Source: Pelagibacteraceae bacterium AG-349-O05 (lineage in GTDB: Bacteria; Pseudomonadota; Alphaproteobacteria; Pelagibacterales; Pelagibacteraceae). Taken from it: DNA of 64,000 bases. Numbering within the stretch: the first letter of the stretch is position 1; each line of letters begins with the position of its first letter. This document shows positions 8,825-16,890 of this stretch, piece after piece. The translations under genes were made by a program, and so were the position numbers. A model generated the notes under the pieces. It was not told the DNA's origin. It saw only the letters and a program-made list of their open reading frames with translations, and did no database searches. The stretch covers positions 19,762-83,761 of the forward strand of contig QCDE01000003.1 of NCBI GenBank assembly GCA_003281005.1. The letters run 5' to 3'.

Positions 8825-9502
8825 CTATTGTTGAAAACTATACTTTTTTTCTAAATATTTAATCACATTATGAATTATAAAAGTCATAAACAGATAAATT
8901 CCACCAGCAACAATAAACACTTCTATTGGTTTAAAAGTTGTTGAAATTATATATTTAGCAACACCTGTTAAATCCATCAAAGTTACTGTGCTTGCTAAAG
9001 AAGTTCCTTTCATCATCAATATGATCTCATTTCCATATGCTGGGAGTGATTGTCGAATAGCAATTGGAATTTGAATTTTATAAAAAATTATCTTATTTGA
9101 TATACCTAAACTTTTTCCAGCCTCGATTATGCCTGGTTTTATTGTTTGAAATGCTGATCTTAAAATTTCTGAGGTATATGCGCCAGTATTAAGAGTAAAT
9201 GCTATTATTGCACACCAATAAGGTTCTTTTAAAATTACCCATAAAAATGTTGATCTTAAATATTCTATTTGTCCTAACCCAAAATAAATAATGAATATCT
9301 GGACCAATAATGGTGTTCCTCTAAATATATATGAGTAACTATAAGCAAATTTATTAATAAATACATTTTTATTTAATCTTAAAATTGCAAAAAAAAGTCC
9401 TATGAATAATCCAAAAAATAATGAAGCAGATAATAATTTTAAAGTGACTACTGTTGCCCCTAAAAGTTTAGGAAAACTAGTGATCATTAAATCAAAATCC
9501 AT
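8825..9502 (-). CDS. Polar amino acid ABC transporter permease (HisM/GlnP type)
   Basis: The 225-residue protein has about five membrane helices and the PAAT permease signatures: 'YIFRGTPLLVQIFIIYFG' near residues 57-74 and the EAA loop 'EAGKSLGISNKIIFYKIQIP' near 140-160. It pairs with the permease upstream, overlapping it by one base, to form the translocation pore. No ATP-binding gene of the HisP/GlnQ type lies in the operon or elsewhere in the window. Confidence 0.92.
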   Translation of the reverse strand: MDFDLMITSFPKLLGATVVTLKLLSASLFFGLFIGLFFAILRLNKNVFINKFAYSYSYIFRGTPLLVQIFIIYFGLGQIEYLRSTFLWVILKEPYWCAIIAFTLNTGAYTSEILRSAFQTIKPGIIEAGKSLGISNKIIFYKIQIPIAIRQSLPAYGNEIILMMKGTSLASTVTLMDLTGVAKYIISTTFKPIEVFIVAGGIYLFMTFIIHNVIKYLEKKYSFQQ

Positions 9503-10194
9503 TAAAACCCCCTGCTATACCTTATTTCTAATTTGTTAATTAATTTCATACTCACGTAAGTAAGTAGCAGATATAAAACTGCTGCAAATGAATAGAAGAA
9601 TAATGGATCTCTAGTAGATCCTGCTGCTATATAAGATTGTCTCATTATTTCAACTAACCCTGTTACTGAAATCAAGGAGGTGTCTTTTAAAGTTATTTGC
9701 CAAACATTACTTAAATTTGGAATAGCAAGTCTTAACATTTGGGGTAGTATTATTTTATAAAACTGGCCAAACTTATTTATTCCAAGAACTTTTGCGGCTT
9801 CAAATTGACCTTTGTCTATTGATTGAATTGCTCCTCTAAACACTTCCGTTGAATAAGCTCCAGAAATAATACCAATTGCCATTGAACCAGTAATAAAAGC
9901 GTTAATTTCTATGTATTCATAATAGCCAAAAATAGAAGCTACATACATGATGGCTCCGCTTCCCCCAAAGAAAAAAAGATAAATTACTAATAGTTCAGGT
10001 ACGCCACGAATAACTGTAGTGTAAAAATTACCAACTAAATTTAAAGTTTTATATTTTGAAAGTTTTAAAGGGGTAAAAATTAATGCAAAAAAGAAACCAA
10101 CCAACATTGCTGTAATTGATACAGCAACTGTCATCAGGGTTGCGTAAAATAACTCGTCACCCCAACCTGTTTTACCAAATGCGAGAAGTTCCAT
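9502..10194 (-). CDS. Polar amino acid ABC transporter permease (HisQ/ArtQ type)
   Basis: The 230-residue permease has 'TVIRGVPELLVIYLFFFGG' near residues 60-78 and the EAA loop 'EAAKVLGINKFGQFYKIILP' near 143-162, typical of HisQ/ArtQ. Unlike the second permease it has the 'VPELL' variant seen in basic amino acid systems. It follows the binding-protein gene after a 44-base spacer that holds an 11-bp hairpin ending 5 bases before the ATG, leaving little room for a ribosome site. Confidence 0.92.
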   Translation of the reverse strand: MELLAFGKTGWGDELFYATLMTVAVSITAMLVGFFFALIFTPLKLSKYKTLNLVGNFYTTVIRGVPELLVIYLFFFGGSGAIMYVASIFGYYEYIEINAFITGSMAIGIISGAYSTEVFRGAIQSIDKGQFEAAKVLGINKFGQFYKIILPQMLRLAIPNLSNVWQITLKDTSLISVTGLVEIMRQSYIAAGSTRDPLFFYSFAAVLYLLLTYVSMKLINKLEIRYSRGF

Positions 10195-10199
10195 ATAGA

Positions 10200-10226
10200 T
10201 TGGCGACTATATATTATAGTCGCCAA
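10200..10226 (-). promoter_or_regulatory. Perfect 11-bp hairpin between binding-protein and permease genes
   Basis: TTGGCGACTAT (10200-10210) and ATAGTCGCCAA (10216-10226) form a perfect stem with a 5-base loop. It is GC-richer than its surroundings and has no U-run after it on the minus strand. It sits just downstream of the binding-protein stop and just before the permease ATG at 10194, a position suited to protecting the upstream mRNA and limiting permease translation. Confidence 0.75.
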
Positions 10227-10238
10227 ATCTGAAATGAA

Positions 10239-11090
10239 TTACATAGAAGCGTCGAAACCAAAGTGCTTAATAGCAAGTCTGCTAATAATTCCTTGTTTTC
10301 TCGCTTTATTAATTGCTTTGTTAAAATCTTTTAAGATTTTGGCATCTCTTTTTCCAATAGCACTATCGCTAGCTTGTCTGATACCAACACCTACACCATT
10401 ACCAAATGCACCACCTGAAAAAGTTGGTCCAACTAATACAACTGGTTTACCTGATTTATCTGCATAATCTGTAAATGCTACAGCTGCAGCTAAAGCAACG
10501 TCACATCTTCCAGAAGTTAGATCTAGGTTTACTTCATCTTGAGTTTTATAAGTTCTAACATTTACACTTCCTACATCACCAGACTCTAAAAAATTTTGGT
10601 GAATTGTTCCTGTTTGAGTACAAACAGTTTTTCCAGCAAGTGCTCCTGTTAAAGTTTTAAGAGCTTTTTTAACATCAGATCCACCTAATGATAAATTAAT
10701 ACCTTCTGGCGTATCCATACCCTCTAAGCTTGAACCTTTCATAACTGCTAGAGATGCTACTTCATCAGCATAACCTTGTGAAAAAGTAATTGTTTTTTGT
10801 CTTTCAGCGGTAATGGACATTCCAGCCATAATCGCATCAAATTTTCTCATTACTAGAGCAGGTATCATTCCATCCCAATCTTGTTCTACAATTGTGCACT
10901 CATATTTCATGATCGCACAAAGTTCTTGAGCAAGTTCAACCTCAAAACCAATAAGATTACCTGATGCATCTTTTGAATTCCATGGAGGATAAGCTCCTTC
11001 AGTTCCAATTTTTATTTTTTCAGCAGAAACATTTCCAATGATAAATAAAGAAGCAAGAACTGTTAAAATAGTTTTTTTGAATATATTCAT
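10239..11090 (-). CDS. Polar amino acid ABC transporter substrate-binding protein
   Basis: The 283-residue protein has a signal peptide ending near residue 23 and the family-3 binding protein fold: 'KIGTEGAYPPWNSKDASGNLIGFEVELA' style start with the E-G-x-Y-P-P-(W/F)-N motif, 'DGMIPALVMRKFDAIMAGMSIT' near 80-100 and 'VCTQTGTIHQNFLE' near 155-168, which matches lysine/arginine/ornithine, octopine and nopaline binders. The ligand is probably a cationic or derived amino acid. It is the first gene of the operon with HisQM, PhyH and LysE, 59 bases downstream of the polyamine gene. Confidence 0.9.
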   Translation of the reverse strand: MNIFKKTILTVLASLFIIGNVSAEKIKIGTEGAYPPWNSKDASGNLIGFEVELAQELCAIMKYECTIVEQDWDGMIPALVMRKFDAIMAGMSITAERQKTITFSQGYADEVASLAVMKGSSLEGMDTPEGINLSLGGSDVKKALKTLTGALAGKTVCTQTGTIHQNFLESGDVGSVNVRTYKTQDEVNLDLTSGRCDVALAAAVAFTDYADKSGKPVVLVGPTFSGGAFGNGVGVGIRQASDSAIGKRDAKILKDFNKAINKARKQGIISRLAIKHFGFDASM

Positions 11091-11149
11091 TATTTTCTCC
11101 TTTAATTTAGAGGAATTATTTCACAAATTTAAATAAGAAAAAAGAAAAA

Positions 11150-12190
11150 TTAATGATTAATTGATGAAGAAAAATTCCAAGAACAATCAAAGCTAGGTAT
11201 GTAAACTCTTGCTAATTTTGCATTACCAAAATTTTGATTAAAAACATTCAGCCAGTTTTCAACCTGTTGTGGTTTTTTATCCTGACTACCAACTTGAGTT
11301 GTAATAACTCCTTTTGGTTTTAATATTCTTACTAATGAGTCCATATTTTTTGCAGCTAAATCTATACAAAATTGATCATCATTAAGATCTACAAATATAT
11401 GATCATAAGTATCATCACTAACTGATTTAATACTTTTAAAAGCATCACCCCAAACACATTTAACAGAGTTCTTCTCGGTTGCTTTTTTTCCAATATCTCC
11501 AAGATGCTTATTACAAACATCAACTACTTCTGGATCCAGTTCGTACCAATCGATAAAATTAAATTTTTTAGAAATACATTCTCTTGCTACACCACCGTCA
11601 CCTCCTCCAATGATAGCAGCCCTTTCATTGTCTTTATTTAAATCTAAACCAGAACCAACAAAAGTTGAGCTGTATAAATGTTCATCTGTTGAAGCAACTT
11701 GAATTTCCCCATCTATAAATAATGATTTTCCGAACTGCTCTAAATCTAGTATTTCAATATGTTGACCTACTTTAGATTTAAAGTCCTCTAATACATCGTT
11801 TACAACATATGACTTTTGTAAACCTGGCGAACTATAAATGTCATGATAAAGAGATTTTGTATCTCTGTTAAACTCTTTTTTAACTATTCTTTTATGTTCG
11901 AATTCTTTTTTAATAATATCTATTGCAACGGAAGGGTTTACCTTTCCACAAGTAAAAAAATCAAAACTAATTATCCCCTTTTCTGGAAAAGTATGAAAGC
12001 TAATGTGACTTTCAGCCAATAAAGCTAAAATTGTAAAACCTTGTGGTTCAAATTTATATTTTGAAATATTAAGAATTGTAACTTTAGCAGCTTTTGCAAT
12101 ATCATGAATTACCTTTTCAAATAAAACAGGATCATATTCTTTTGTAGTTCCAATAATATCTAGGGTAATGTGTTCACCAACTTTTGTCAT
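11150..12190 (-). CDS. Fused S-adenosylmethionine decarboxylase - spermidine synthase
   Basis: The 346-residue protein joins two enzymes of one pathway. Residues 1-110 are a class 1B AdoMet decarboxylase (SpeD): the self-cleavage pair Glu60-Ser61, which yields the pyruvoyl group, is followed by His66 ('HISFHTFPE') and Cys81 ('FFTCGK'). Residues 120-346 are an aminopropyltransferase (SpeE): 'GGGDGGVARE' near 195-204 binds dcAdoMet, acidic 'YELDPEVVDVC' follows, and Asp268 in 'FVDLNDDQ' is the likely catalytic base. It should decarboxylate AdoMet and pass the aminopropyl group to putrescine or a similar acceptor, releasing methylthioadenosine. It is divergent from the aldolase-SDR gene across 85 bases. 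The polyamine product cannot be read from sequence. Confidence 0.9.
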   Translation of the reverse strand: MTKVGEHITLDIIGTTKEYDPVLFEKVIHDIAKAAKVTILNISKYKFEPQGFTILALLAESHISFHTFPEKGIISFDFFTCGKVNPSVAIDIIKKEFEHKRIVKKEFNRDTKSLYHDIYSSPGLQKSYVVNDVLEDFKSKVGQHIEILDLEQFGKSLFIDGEIQVASTDEHLYSSTFVGSGLDLNKDNERAAIIGGGDGGVARECISKKFNFIDWYELDPEVVDVCNKHLGDIGKKATEKNSVKCVWGDAFKSIKSVSDDTYDHIFVDLNDDQFCIDLAAKNMDSLVRILKPKGVITTQVGSQDKKPQQVENWLNVFNQNFGNAKLARVYIPSFDCSWNFSSSINH

Positions 12191-12275
12191 AATAACCTTG
12201 ATGAAACCTTACTAATCAAATTTTTTGCTTCTTTCAAACAAAAAACTATTATAATACTTCGCTGAGGTTGTAACT

Positions 12276-14309
12276 GTGAAAAACAATTGGTCAAATTTAG
12301 AAGCAAAAAAATACATCAAAAAGTATACAAAACTTGGTCATTCAAAAGATATGGCTTTAAGAGTTTATACAACAAGACTATTGGGAAGAAATAGTGAACT
12401 TGTTCTTCATGGAGGTGGAAATACATCTGTAAAAACCTCAATTAAAGATATTGATGGTAAAAATTACGAGGTACTCTGTGTTAAAGGAAGTGGTTGGGAC
12501 ATGGCTGAAATAGAACCAGCTGGTTTACCTGCAGTGAAATTAAATCCACTTTTAGCTCTTAAAAATAAAAAATATTTAAGTGATGAAGATATGGTTGCTT
12601 ATCAAAAAAGAAACTTAATAGATATTAAGTCACCTAACCCATCTGTAGAAACTTTTTTGCATGCATTTTTACCTTTTAAATTTGTTGATCACACGCATTC
12701 TGATGCAATTATGGATGTAACAAATAGGCCAAATGGTAAAGATCTTTGTAAAAAAATTTTTGGAACCAAGGTTAGTATTGTACCTTACGTAATGCCCGGA
12801 TTTGGTTTGGCTCAAAAAATTAATGAGGTTTATAATAAAAATCCAAATATTAACTGTTTAATACTTTTAAACCATGGAATATTCACTTTTGATAATGATG
12901 CTAAAAAATCATATGACTTAATGATTAAATATGTTTCTATTGCAGAGAAAACAATTAGAAAATTAAAACGAAAAAAAATAAAGCAAATCAAAAATTATAA
13001 TACAAAGTTTAAGCCACATGAAATTGCACCAATTTTAAGAGGTTTATTAACTGAAAAAAAAGATCAGAAATTTATACTTAATTTTAGGTCAAACAAAACC
13101 TTAGATTATTTTATAAATGGTAAAGAAGTCAAAAGATATTCTGGTATTGGAACTGCTACACCAGATCATGTAATAAGAGTAAAACCATTTCCATTAGTAA
13201 TCACTCCAAAACAAAATTCAAGTATTGAAGATTTCAAAAAAATTGCAAAGAAAAGTTTTAAAGATTATAGAAAAAAATATGTGAAGTATTTCAATACGAA
13301 TAAGAAAAAAGTTAAAGGTAAAAAAACAATGTTAGATACATCTCCTAGGGTAATCTTGGTACAAAACGTTGGTTTATTTAGTGTGGGTGATAGTTTAAAT
13401 GCTTCAAAAATAGCTGGAGACCTAACTGAAACAAATGCCAGAGTAATTTCATCAGTTGAAGAAACAACAAAATATAAGTTTATACCTGAAAAAGATTTAT
13501 TTGATGTTGAATATTGGTCGCTAGAACAAGCTAAAATTAAAAAAGCTAAAAAAATTCTTCAAGGAAATATTGTTGTAATAACTGGTGGATTTGGTGCAAT
13601 TGGTTCAGCCACTTATAAACTATTTAAAAGTTATGGTGCAGAAATTGTATTGCTTGATTACGATTCTAAAAAAGTAAAAGAAATGCAAAGTAAAATTAAA
13701 GATTTATGTTTGCACTGTGATGTAAGAAATAAAAATAGCGTAAAAAATGCTTTTAAAATAATAAGTGAACAATATGGTGGTATAGATATTTTAATATCAA
13801 ATGCTGGAACAGCGGTTGGTGGATCTATTGCTGAAGTTGATGATAAAATTTTAAGAGAAAGTTTCGAAGATAATTTTTTTTCTCATCAAAATTGTGCTTC
13901 AGAAACTATTAAAATAATGAAAAAACAAAATATACAGGGATGCTTATTGTTTAATATTTCAAAACAATCAGTAAATCCTGGAAAAAACTTTGGTCCTTAT
14001 GGTCTTCCAAAAACAGCTTTATTAAGTTTATGCAAACAATATGCGGTTGATTATGGATCACTTGGCATTAGATCAAATGGAGTTAATGCTGACAGAATTA
14101 GAAGTGGTCTTTTAAATGATGGAATGATTAAATCTCGAGCTAAGGCCAGAGAAGTTTCAACGGATGAATATATGAAAGGAAACTTACTTTTAAACGAAGT
14201 AAAAGCTGAAGATGTTGCAAAAGCCTTTTTTCATTTAGCCGTATCAAAAAAAACAACTGGAGCAGTACTAACTGTTGATGGTGGAAATATAGCTGCTTCA
14301 CTTAGATAA
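12276..14309 (+). CDS. Bifunctional class II aldolase / short-chain dehydrogenase
   Basis: This 677-residue fusion starts at GTG. The N-terminal ~420 residues are a class II (zinc) aldolase: zinc ligands His139, His141 ('VDHTHSD') and His200 ('LNHG'), with Glu125 ('SVETFLHAF') as probable catalytic acid. The C-terminal ~240 residues are an SDR: 'TGGFGAIG' near 436-443, 'SNAGTAVGG' and the Tyr-x3-Lys pair 'YGLPK' near 573-577. Such fusions are usually annotated as rhamnulose-1-phosphate aldolase/lactaldehyde dehydrogenase. Here no rhamnose genes are present; instead speD-speE is divergent and mtnA-mtnP convergent (one-base gap), so cleavage of 5-methylthioribulose-1-phosphate to DHAP plus an aldehyde, then oxidation or reduction of the aldehyde, is the context-based prediction. 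Confidence 0.85.
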   Translation: MKNNWSNLEAKKYIKKYTKLGHSKDMALRVYTTRLLGRNSELVLHGGGNTSVKTSIKDIDGKNYEVLCVKGSGWDMAEIEPAGLPAVKLNPLLALKNKKYLSDEDMVAYQKRNLIDIKSPNPSVETFLHAFLPFKFVDHTHSDAIMDVTNRPNGKDLCKKIFGTKVSIVPYVMPGFGLAQKINEVYNKNPNINCLILLNHGIFTFDNDAKKSYDLMIKYVSIAEKTIRKLKRKKIKQIKNYNTKFKPHEIAPILRGLLTEKKDQKFILNFRSNKTLDYFINGKEVKRYSGIGTATPDHVIRVKPFPLVITPKQNSSIEDFKKIAKKSFKDYRKKYVKYFNTNKKKVKGKKTMLDTSPRVILVQNVGLFSVGDSLNASKIAGDLTETNARVISSVEETTKYKFIPEKDLFDVEYWSLEQAKIKKAKKILQGNIVVITGGFGAIGSATYKLFKSYGAEIVLLDYDSKKVKEMQSKIKDLCLHCDVRNKNSVKNAFKIISEQYGGIDILISNAGTAVGGSIAEVDDKILRESFEDNFFSHQNCASETIKIMKKQNIQGCLLFNISKQSVNPGKNFGPYGLPKTALLSLCKQYAVDYGSLGIRSNGVNADRIRSGLLNDGMIKSRAKAREVSTDEYMKGNLLLNEVKAEDVAKAFFHLAVSKKTTGAVLTVDGGNIAASLR

Positions 14310-14310
14310 C

Positions 14311-15381
14311 TTATTTAAATAATTTTTTTAAACCTTCGGAAGAAGCATCCGAAATCCCTTTTTCAGTAATTAAACCTGTAACATATTTTGCAGGTGTAAC
14401 ATCAAATGCTAAGTTCATTGCTTTACTTTTGCTAGGGTATATCAAAACTTTCTTAATTTCATTATTATCATCTATACCTTCGACATGAGATAATTCATCT
14501 GAATTTCTTTCTTCAATAGGAATATCTTTTGCATCTTTAATATCCCAATCAATTGTTGAGCTTGGAAGAGCTACATAAAAAGGAACGTTATTATCATGAG
14601 CAGCTAATGCTTTAAGGTAGGTTCCAATTTTATTACAAACGTCTCCATTGGATAAAGTCCTATCAGTACCTACAATACACATATCAACTTCACCCCTTTG
14701 CATTAAAATACCCCCTGTATTATCAGCAATAATAGTATTGGGTATTTCCTCTTCGTTTAATTCGTATGAAGTTAAGTTTGCACCTTGATTTCTTGGTCTT
14801 GTTTCATCTACCCATACATGAACTGGTATTCCTTTTTTATGAGCATGGTAAATTGGCGATGTTGCTGTACCCCAATTAATAGTTGCTAACCAACCTGCAT
14901 TGCAATGTGTTAATATGTTTACTGTATCTTTCTTTTTATTATAAATTTCTTCAATTATTTTTAACCCATTAATACCAATATTTTCACAAAACTTTTCATC
15001 TTCATCACATATTTCTTTTGCCTCATTTAAAGCTATACTTAATATTTGATCACTGTTAATTCCTGCTAATTTTTTTATCATTCGATCTACAGCCCACTTT
15101 AGATTAATAGCAGTAGGTCTTGATTGAATTAATTGATTTGCACTTTTTTTTATAAATTCTTTATCATTATTTTCTTGAACTGCCAAAGCTAGACCATAAG
15201 CAGCTGTTGCTCCTATTAGAGGTGCGCCTCTTACCTCCATTACTTTAATTGCATTTATCGCATCATTTACAGTTTTAAGTTCTTTAATTGCAAATTGGTG
15301 AGGAAGTTTTGTTTGATCAATAATCTTAACAACATTATTTTTAAACCAAATAGTTCGATACTCTTTTCCCTCTATTCTCAT
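14311..15381 (-). CDS. mtnA: S-methyl-5-thioribose-1-phosphate isomerase
   Basis: The 356-residue protein matches MtnA/aIF2B-like isomerases: 'VRGAPLIGATAAYG' near residues 50-63, catalytic Cys in 'LTHCNAGWLAT' near 160-170, 'ADNTGGILMQRGEVD' near 225-240 and the catalytic Asp in 'VGTDRTLSNGDVCNKIGTY'. It converts methylthioribose-1-phosphate to methylthioribulose-1-phosphate in MTA salvage. It overlaps mtnP by four bases (ATGA), so both are one operon. The next classical salvage genes (mtnB, C, D, E) are absent from the window. Confidence 0.95.
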   Translation of the reverse strand: MRIEGKEYRTIWFKNNVVKIIDQTKLPHQFAIKELKTVNDAINAIKVMEVRGAPLIGATAAYGLALAVQENNDKEFIKKSANQLIQSRPTAINLKWAVDRMIKKLAGINSDQILSIALNEAKEICDEDEKFCENIGINGLKIIEEIYNKKKDTVNILTHCNAGWLATINWGTATSPIYHAHKKGIPVHVWVDETRPRNQGANLTSYELNEEEIPNTIIADNTGGILMQRGEVDMCIVGTDRTLSNGDVCNKIGTYLKALAAHDNNVPFYVALPSSTIDWDIKDAKDIPIEERNSDELSHVEGIDDNNEIKKVLIYPSKSKAMNLAFDVTPAKYVTGLITEKGISDASSEGLKKLFK

Positions 15382-16250
15382 TTATTTAAAACTCTACCTG
15401 CTACAGTTTTTAATTTATCTATAGTCTTTTTTGTTCTTTTTTCTGGAGCGGTAATAATTGCTACATCTAAACAATTATTAGTGGGATCATTTGGGTCAAT
15501 ATGATTTTCAAAATTATCAATCAAATTTTTGATCATGATTTTTGCTTTTTCAGCGTTTCCCAATAAAACTTTAATCACTTGTTGTACATCAACATTTTCA
15601 TGATCTGGATGCCAACAATCAAAATCTGTAACCATGGAGACAGATGCATATCTAATTTCAGCTTCTCTAGCTAATTTTGCTTCTGGCATGTTTGTCATAC
15701 CAATCACATCTGCTTTCCAAGATCTATACAAATTAGACTCTGCTAATGTAGAAAATTGTGGCCCTTCCATAACTACATATGTTCCATTTCTTTGATAGTC
15801 TATGTTTGATTTTTTAATTGCTTCTTCGCATGCATTCATTAATCCGTTAGAGGTTGGGTGAGCCATTGATACATGAGCAACAATCTCGTCATCAAAAAAA
15901 GTTTTATTTCTTGCAAAAGTCCTATCTATAAATTGATCTACAATTACAAATTTTCCAGGAGGTAAATTTTCTTTAAGAGAACCAACAGCTGATACAGAAA
16001 CAATATCTGTTACCCCTAACTGCTTAAGTGCATCTATATTTGCTCTAAAATTTATATTTGAAGGAGAAACAAAATGCCCCTTTCCGTGTCTTGGTAAAAA
16101 ATAAATTTCCTTACTATTATATTTGGTTTTTAAAATCTGATCAGAAGGTTTTCCCCAGGGTGTTTGAAAATCAAGCAATTCTCTTTCTTTGAATTCCTCA
16201 ACATCATAAAGACCACTACCACCAATTATTGCCAATTTATTTGTTGTCAT
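15378..16250 (-). CDS. mtnP: S-methyl-5'-thioadenosine phosphorylase
   Basis: The 290-residue protein has MTAP motifs: 'AIIGGSGLYDVEEF' at the start, 'LPRHGKGHFVSPSNINFRANI' near 52-72 for phosphate and sugar contacts, 'VMEGPQFSTLAESNLY' near 160-175 and 'GMTNMPEAKLAREAEI' followed by 'TDFDCW'. It phosphorolyses the MTA released by spermidine synthesis to adenine and methylthioribose-1-phosphate; some relatives also take 5'-deoxyadenosine. First gene of the mtnP-mtnA operon and divergent from apt across 41 bases, which fits joint control of adenine production and recycling. Confidence 0.95.
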   Translation of the reverse strand: MTTNKLAIIGGSGLYDVEEFKERELLDFQTPWGKPSDQILKTKYNSKEIYFLPRHGKGHFVSPSNINFRANIDALKQLGVTDIVSVSAVGSLKENLPPGKFVIVDQFIDRTFARNKTFFDDEIVAHVSMAHPTSNGLMNACEEAIKKSNIDYQRNGTYVVMEGPQFSTLAESNLYRSWKADVIGMTNMPEAKLAREAEIRYASVSMVTDFDCWHPDHENVDVQQVIKVLLGNAEKAKIMIKNLIDNFENHIDPNDPTNNCLDVAIITAPEKRTKKTIDKLKTVAGRVLNK

Positions 16251-16291
16251 AATTAAAAAATTATTTATTTATACTTTTATATTTAACTATT

Positions 16292-16819
16292 ATGAATTTA
16301 AAAGATTATATTAGATCTATTCCTGATTATCCAAAAAAAGGTATTTTATTTAGAGATATAACCACGTTAATCAAAGATCAAAATGCATTTGCAGAGACAA
16401 TTAATCAAATTATTGAAAGATCAAAAAAGTATAATTTTACAAAAATAGCGGCTATTGAGTCTCGAGGTTTTGTATTTGCATCAGCTGTTTCGTTTGTTCT
16501 TAAAAAACCATTTATTATGCTTAGAAAAAAAAATAAGTTACCCGCAGACGTTCACTCGGTAGATTTTGAGCTTGAATATGGAACTGCAACGATTGAGGTT
16601 CATAAAGACTCTATAAATGAAAAAGATGAAGTTCTAATTATAGACGATTTAATTGCAACTGGAGGTACGGCTGAAGCAGCAGCAAAATTAGTCGAGATAT
16701 CAAAAGGCAGAGTTGCTGCATTTGTATTTGTAATAAACCTTTTTGATCTAGGTGGATCAGATAATCTAATAAAAAGTAATTATAAAGTTGAGAATTTAAT
16801 TGAATTTCCAGGGCATTAG
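16292..16819 (+). CDS. apt: Adenine phosphoribosyltransferase
   Basis: The 175-residue protein is full length for Apt. It begins 'LKDYIRSIPDYPKKGILFRDITTLI', the diagnostic N-terminus, has 'AIESRGFVFASA' near residues 54-65 and the PRPP loop 'VLIIDDLIATGGTAEAA' near 114-130. It converts adenine and PRPP to AMP, which recovers the adenine released by MtnP. Divergent from mtnP; 71 bases before guaC on the same strand. Confidence 0.96.
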   Translation: MNLKDYIRSIPDYPKKGILFRDITTLIKDQNAFAETINQIIERSKKYNFTKIAAIESRGFVFASAVSFVLKKPFIMLRKKNKLPADVHSVDFELEYGTATIEVHKDSINEKDEVLIIDDLIATGGTAEAAAKLVEISKGRVAAFVFVINLFDLGGSDNLIKSNYKVENLIEFPGH

Positions 16820-16832
16820 AAAGTAAAAAAAC

Positions 16833-16841
16833 TTATCCACA
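16833..16841 (+). promoter_or_regulatory. Single consensus DnaA box upstream of guaC
   Basis: TTATCCACA matches the strict bacterial DnaA-box consensus and lies in the 71-base apt-guaC spacer, 50 bases before the guaC ATG. It is isolated: no cluster of boxes or AT-rich unwinding element accompanies it, so it is not an origin. A chance match in a 64-kb AT-rich window is possible. Confidence 0.35.
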
Positions 16842-16890
16842 GGCTATATAATGTTTGAAATAAATTATTATGATTATAACTTAATCATCA

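Noticed and set aside
16833..16841. Replication origin at the DnaA box
   Set aside because: Only one perfect box, no additional boxes, no dnaA/dnaN/gidA/parAB neighbours and a short 71-base spacer.
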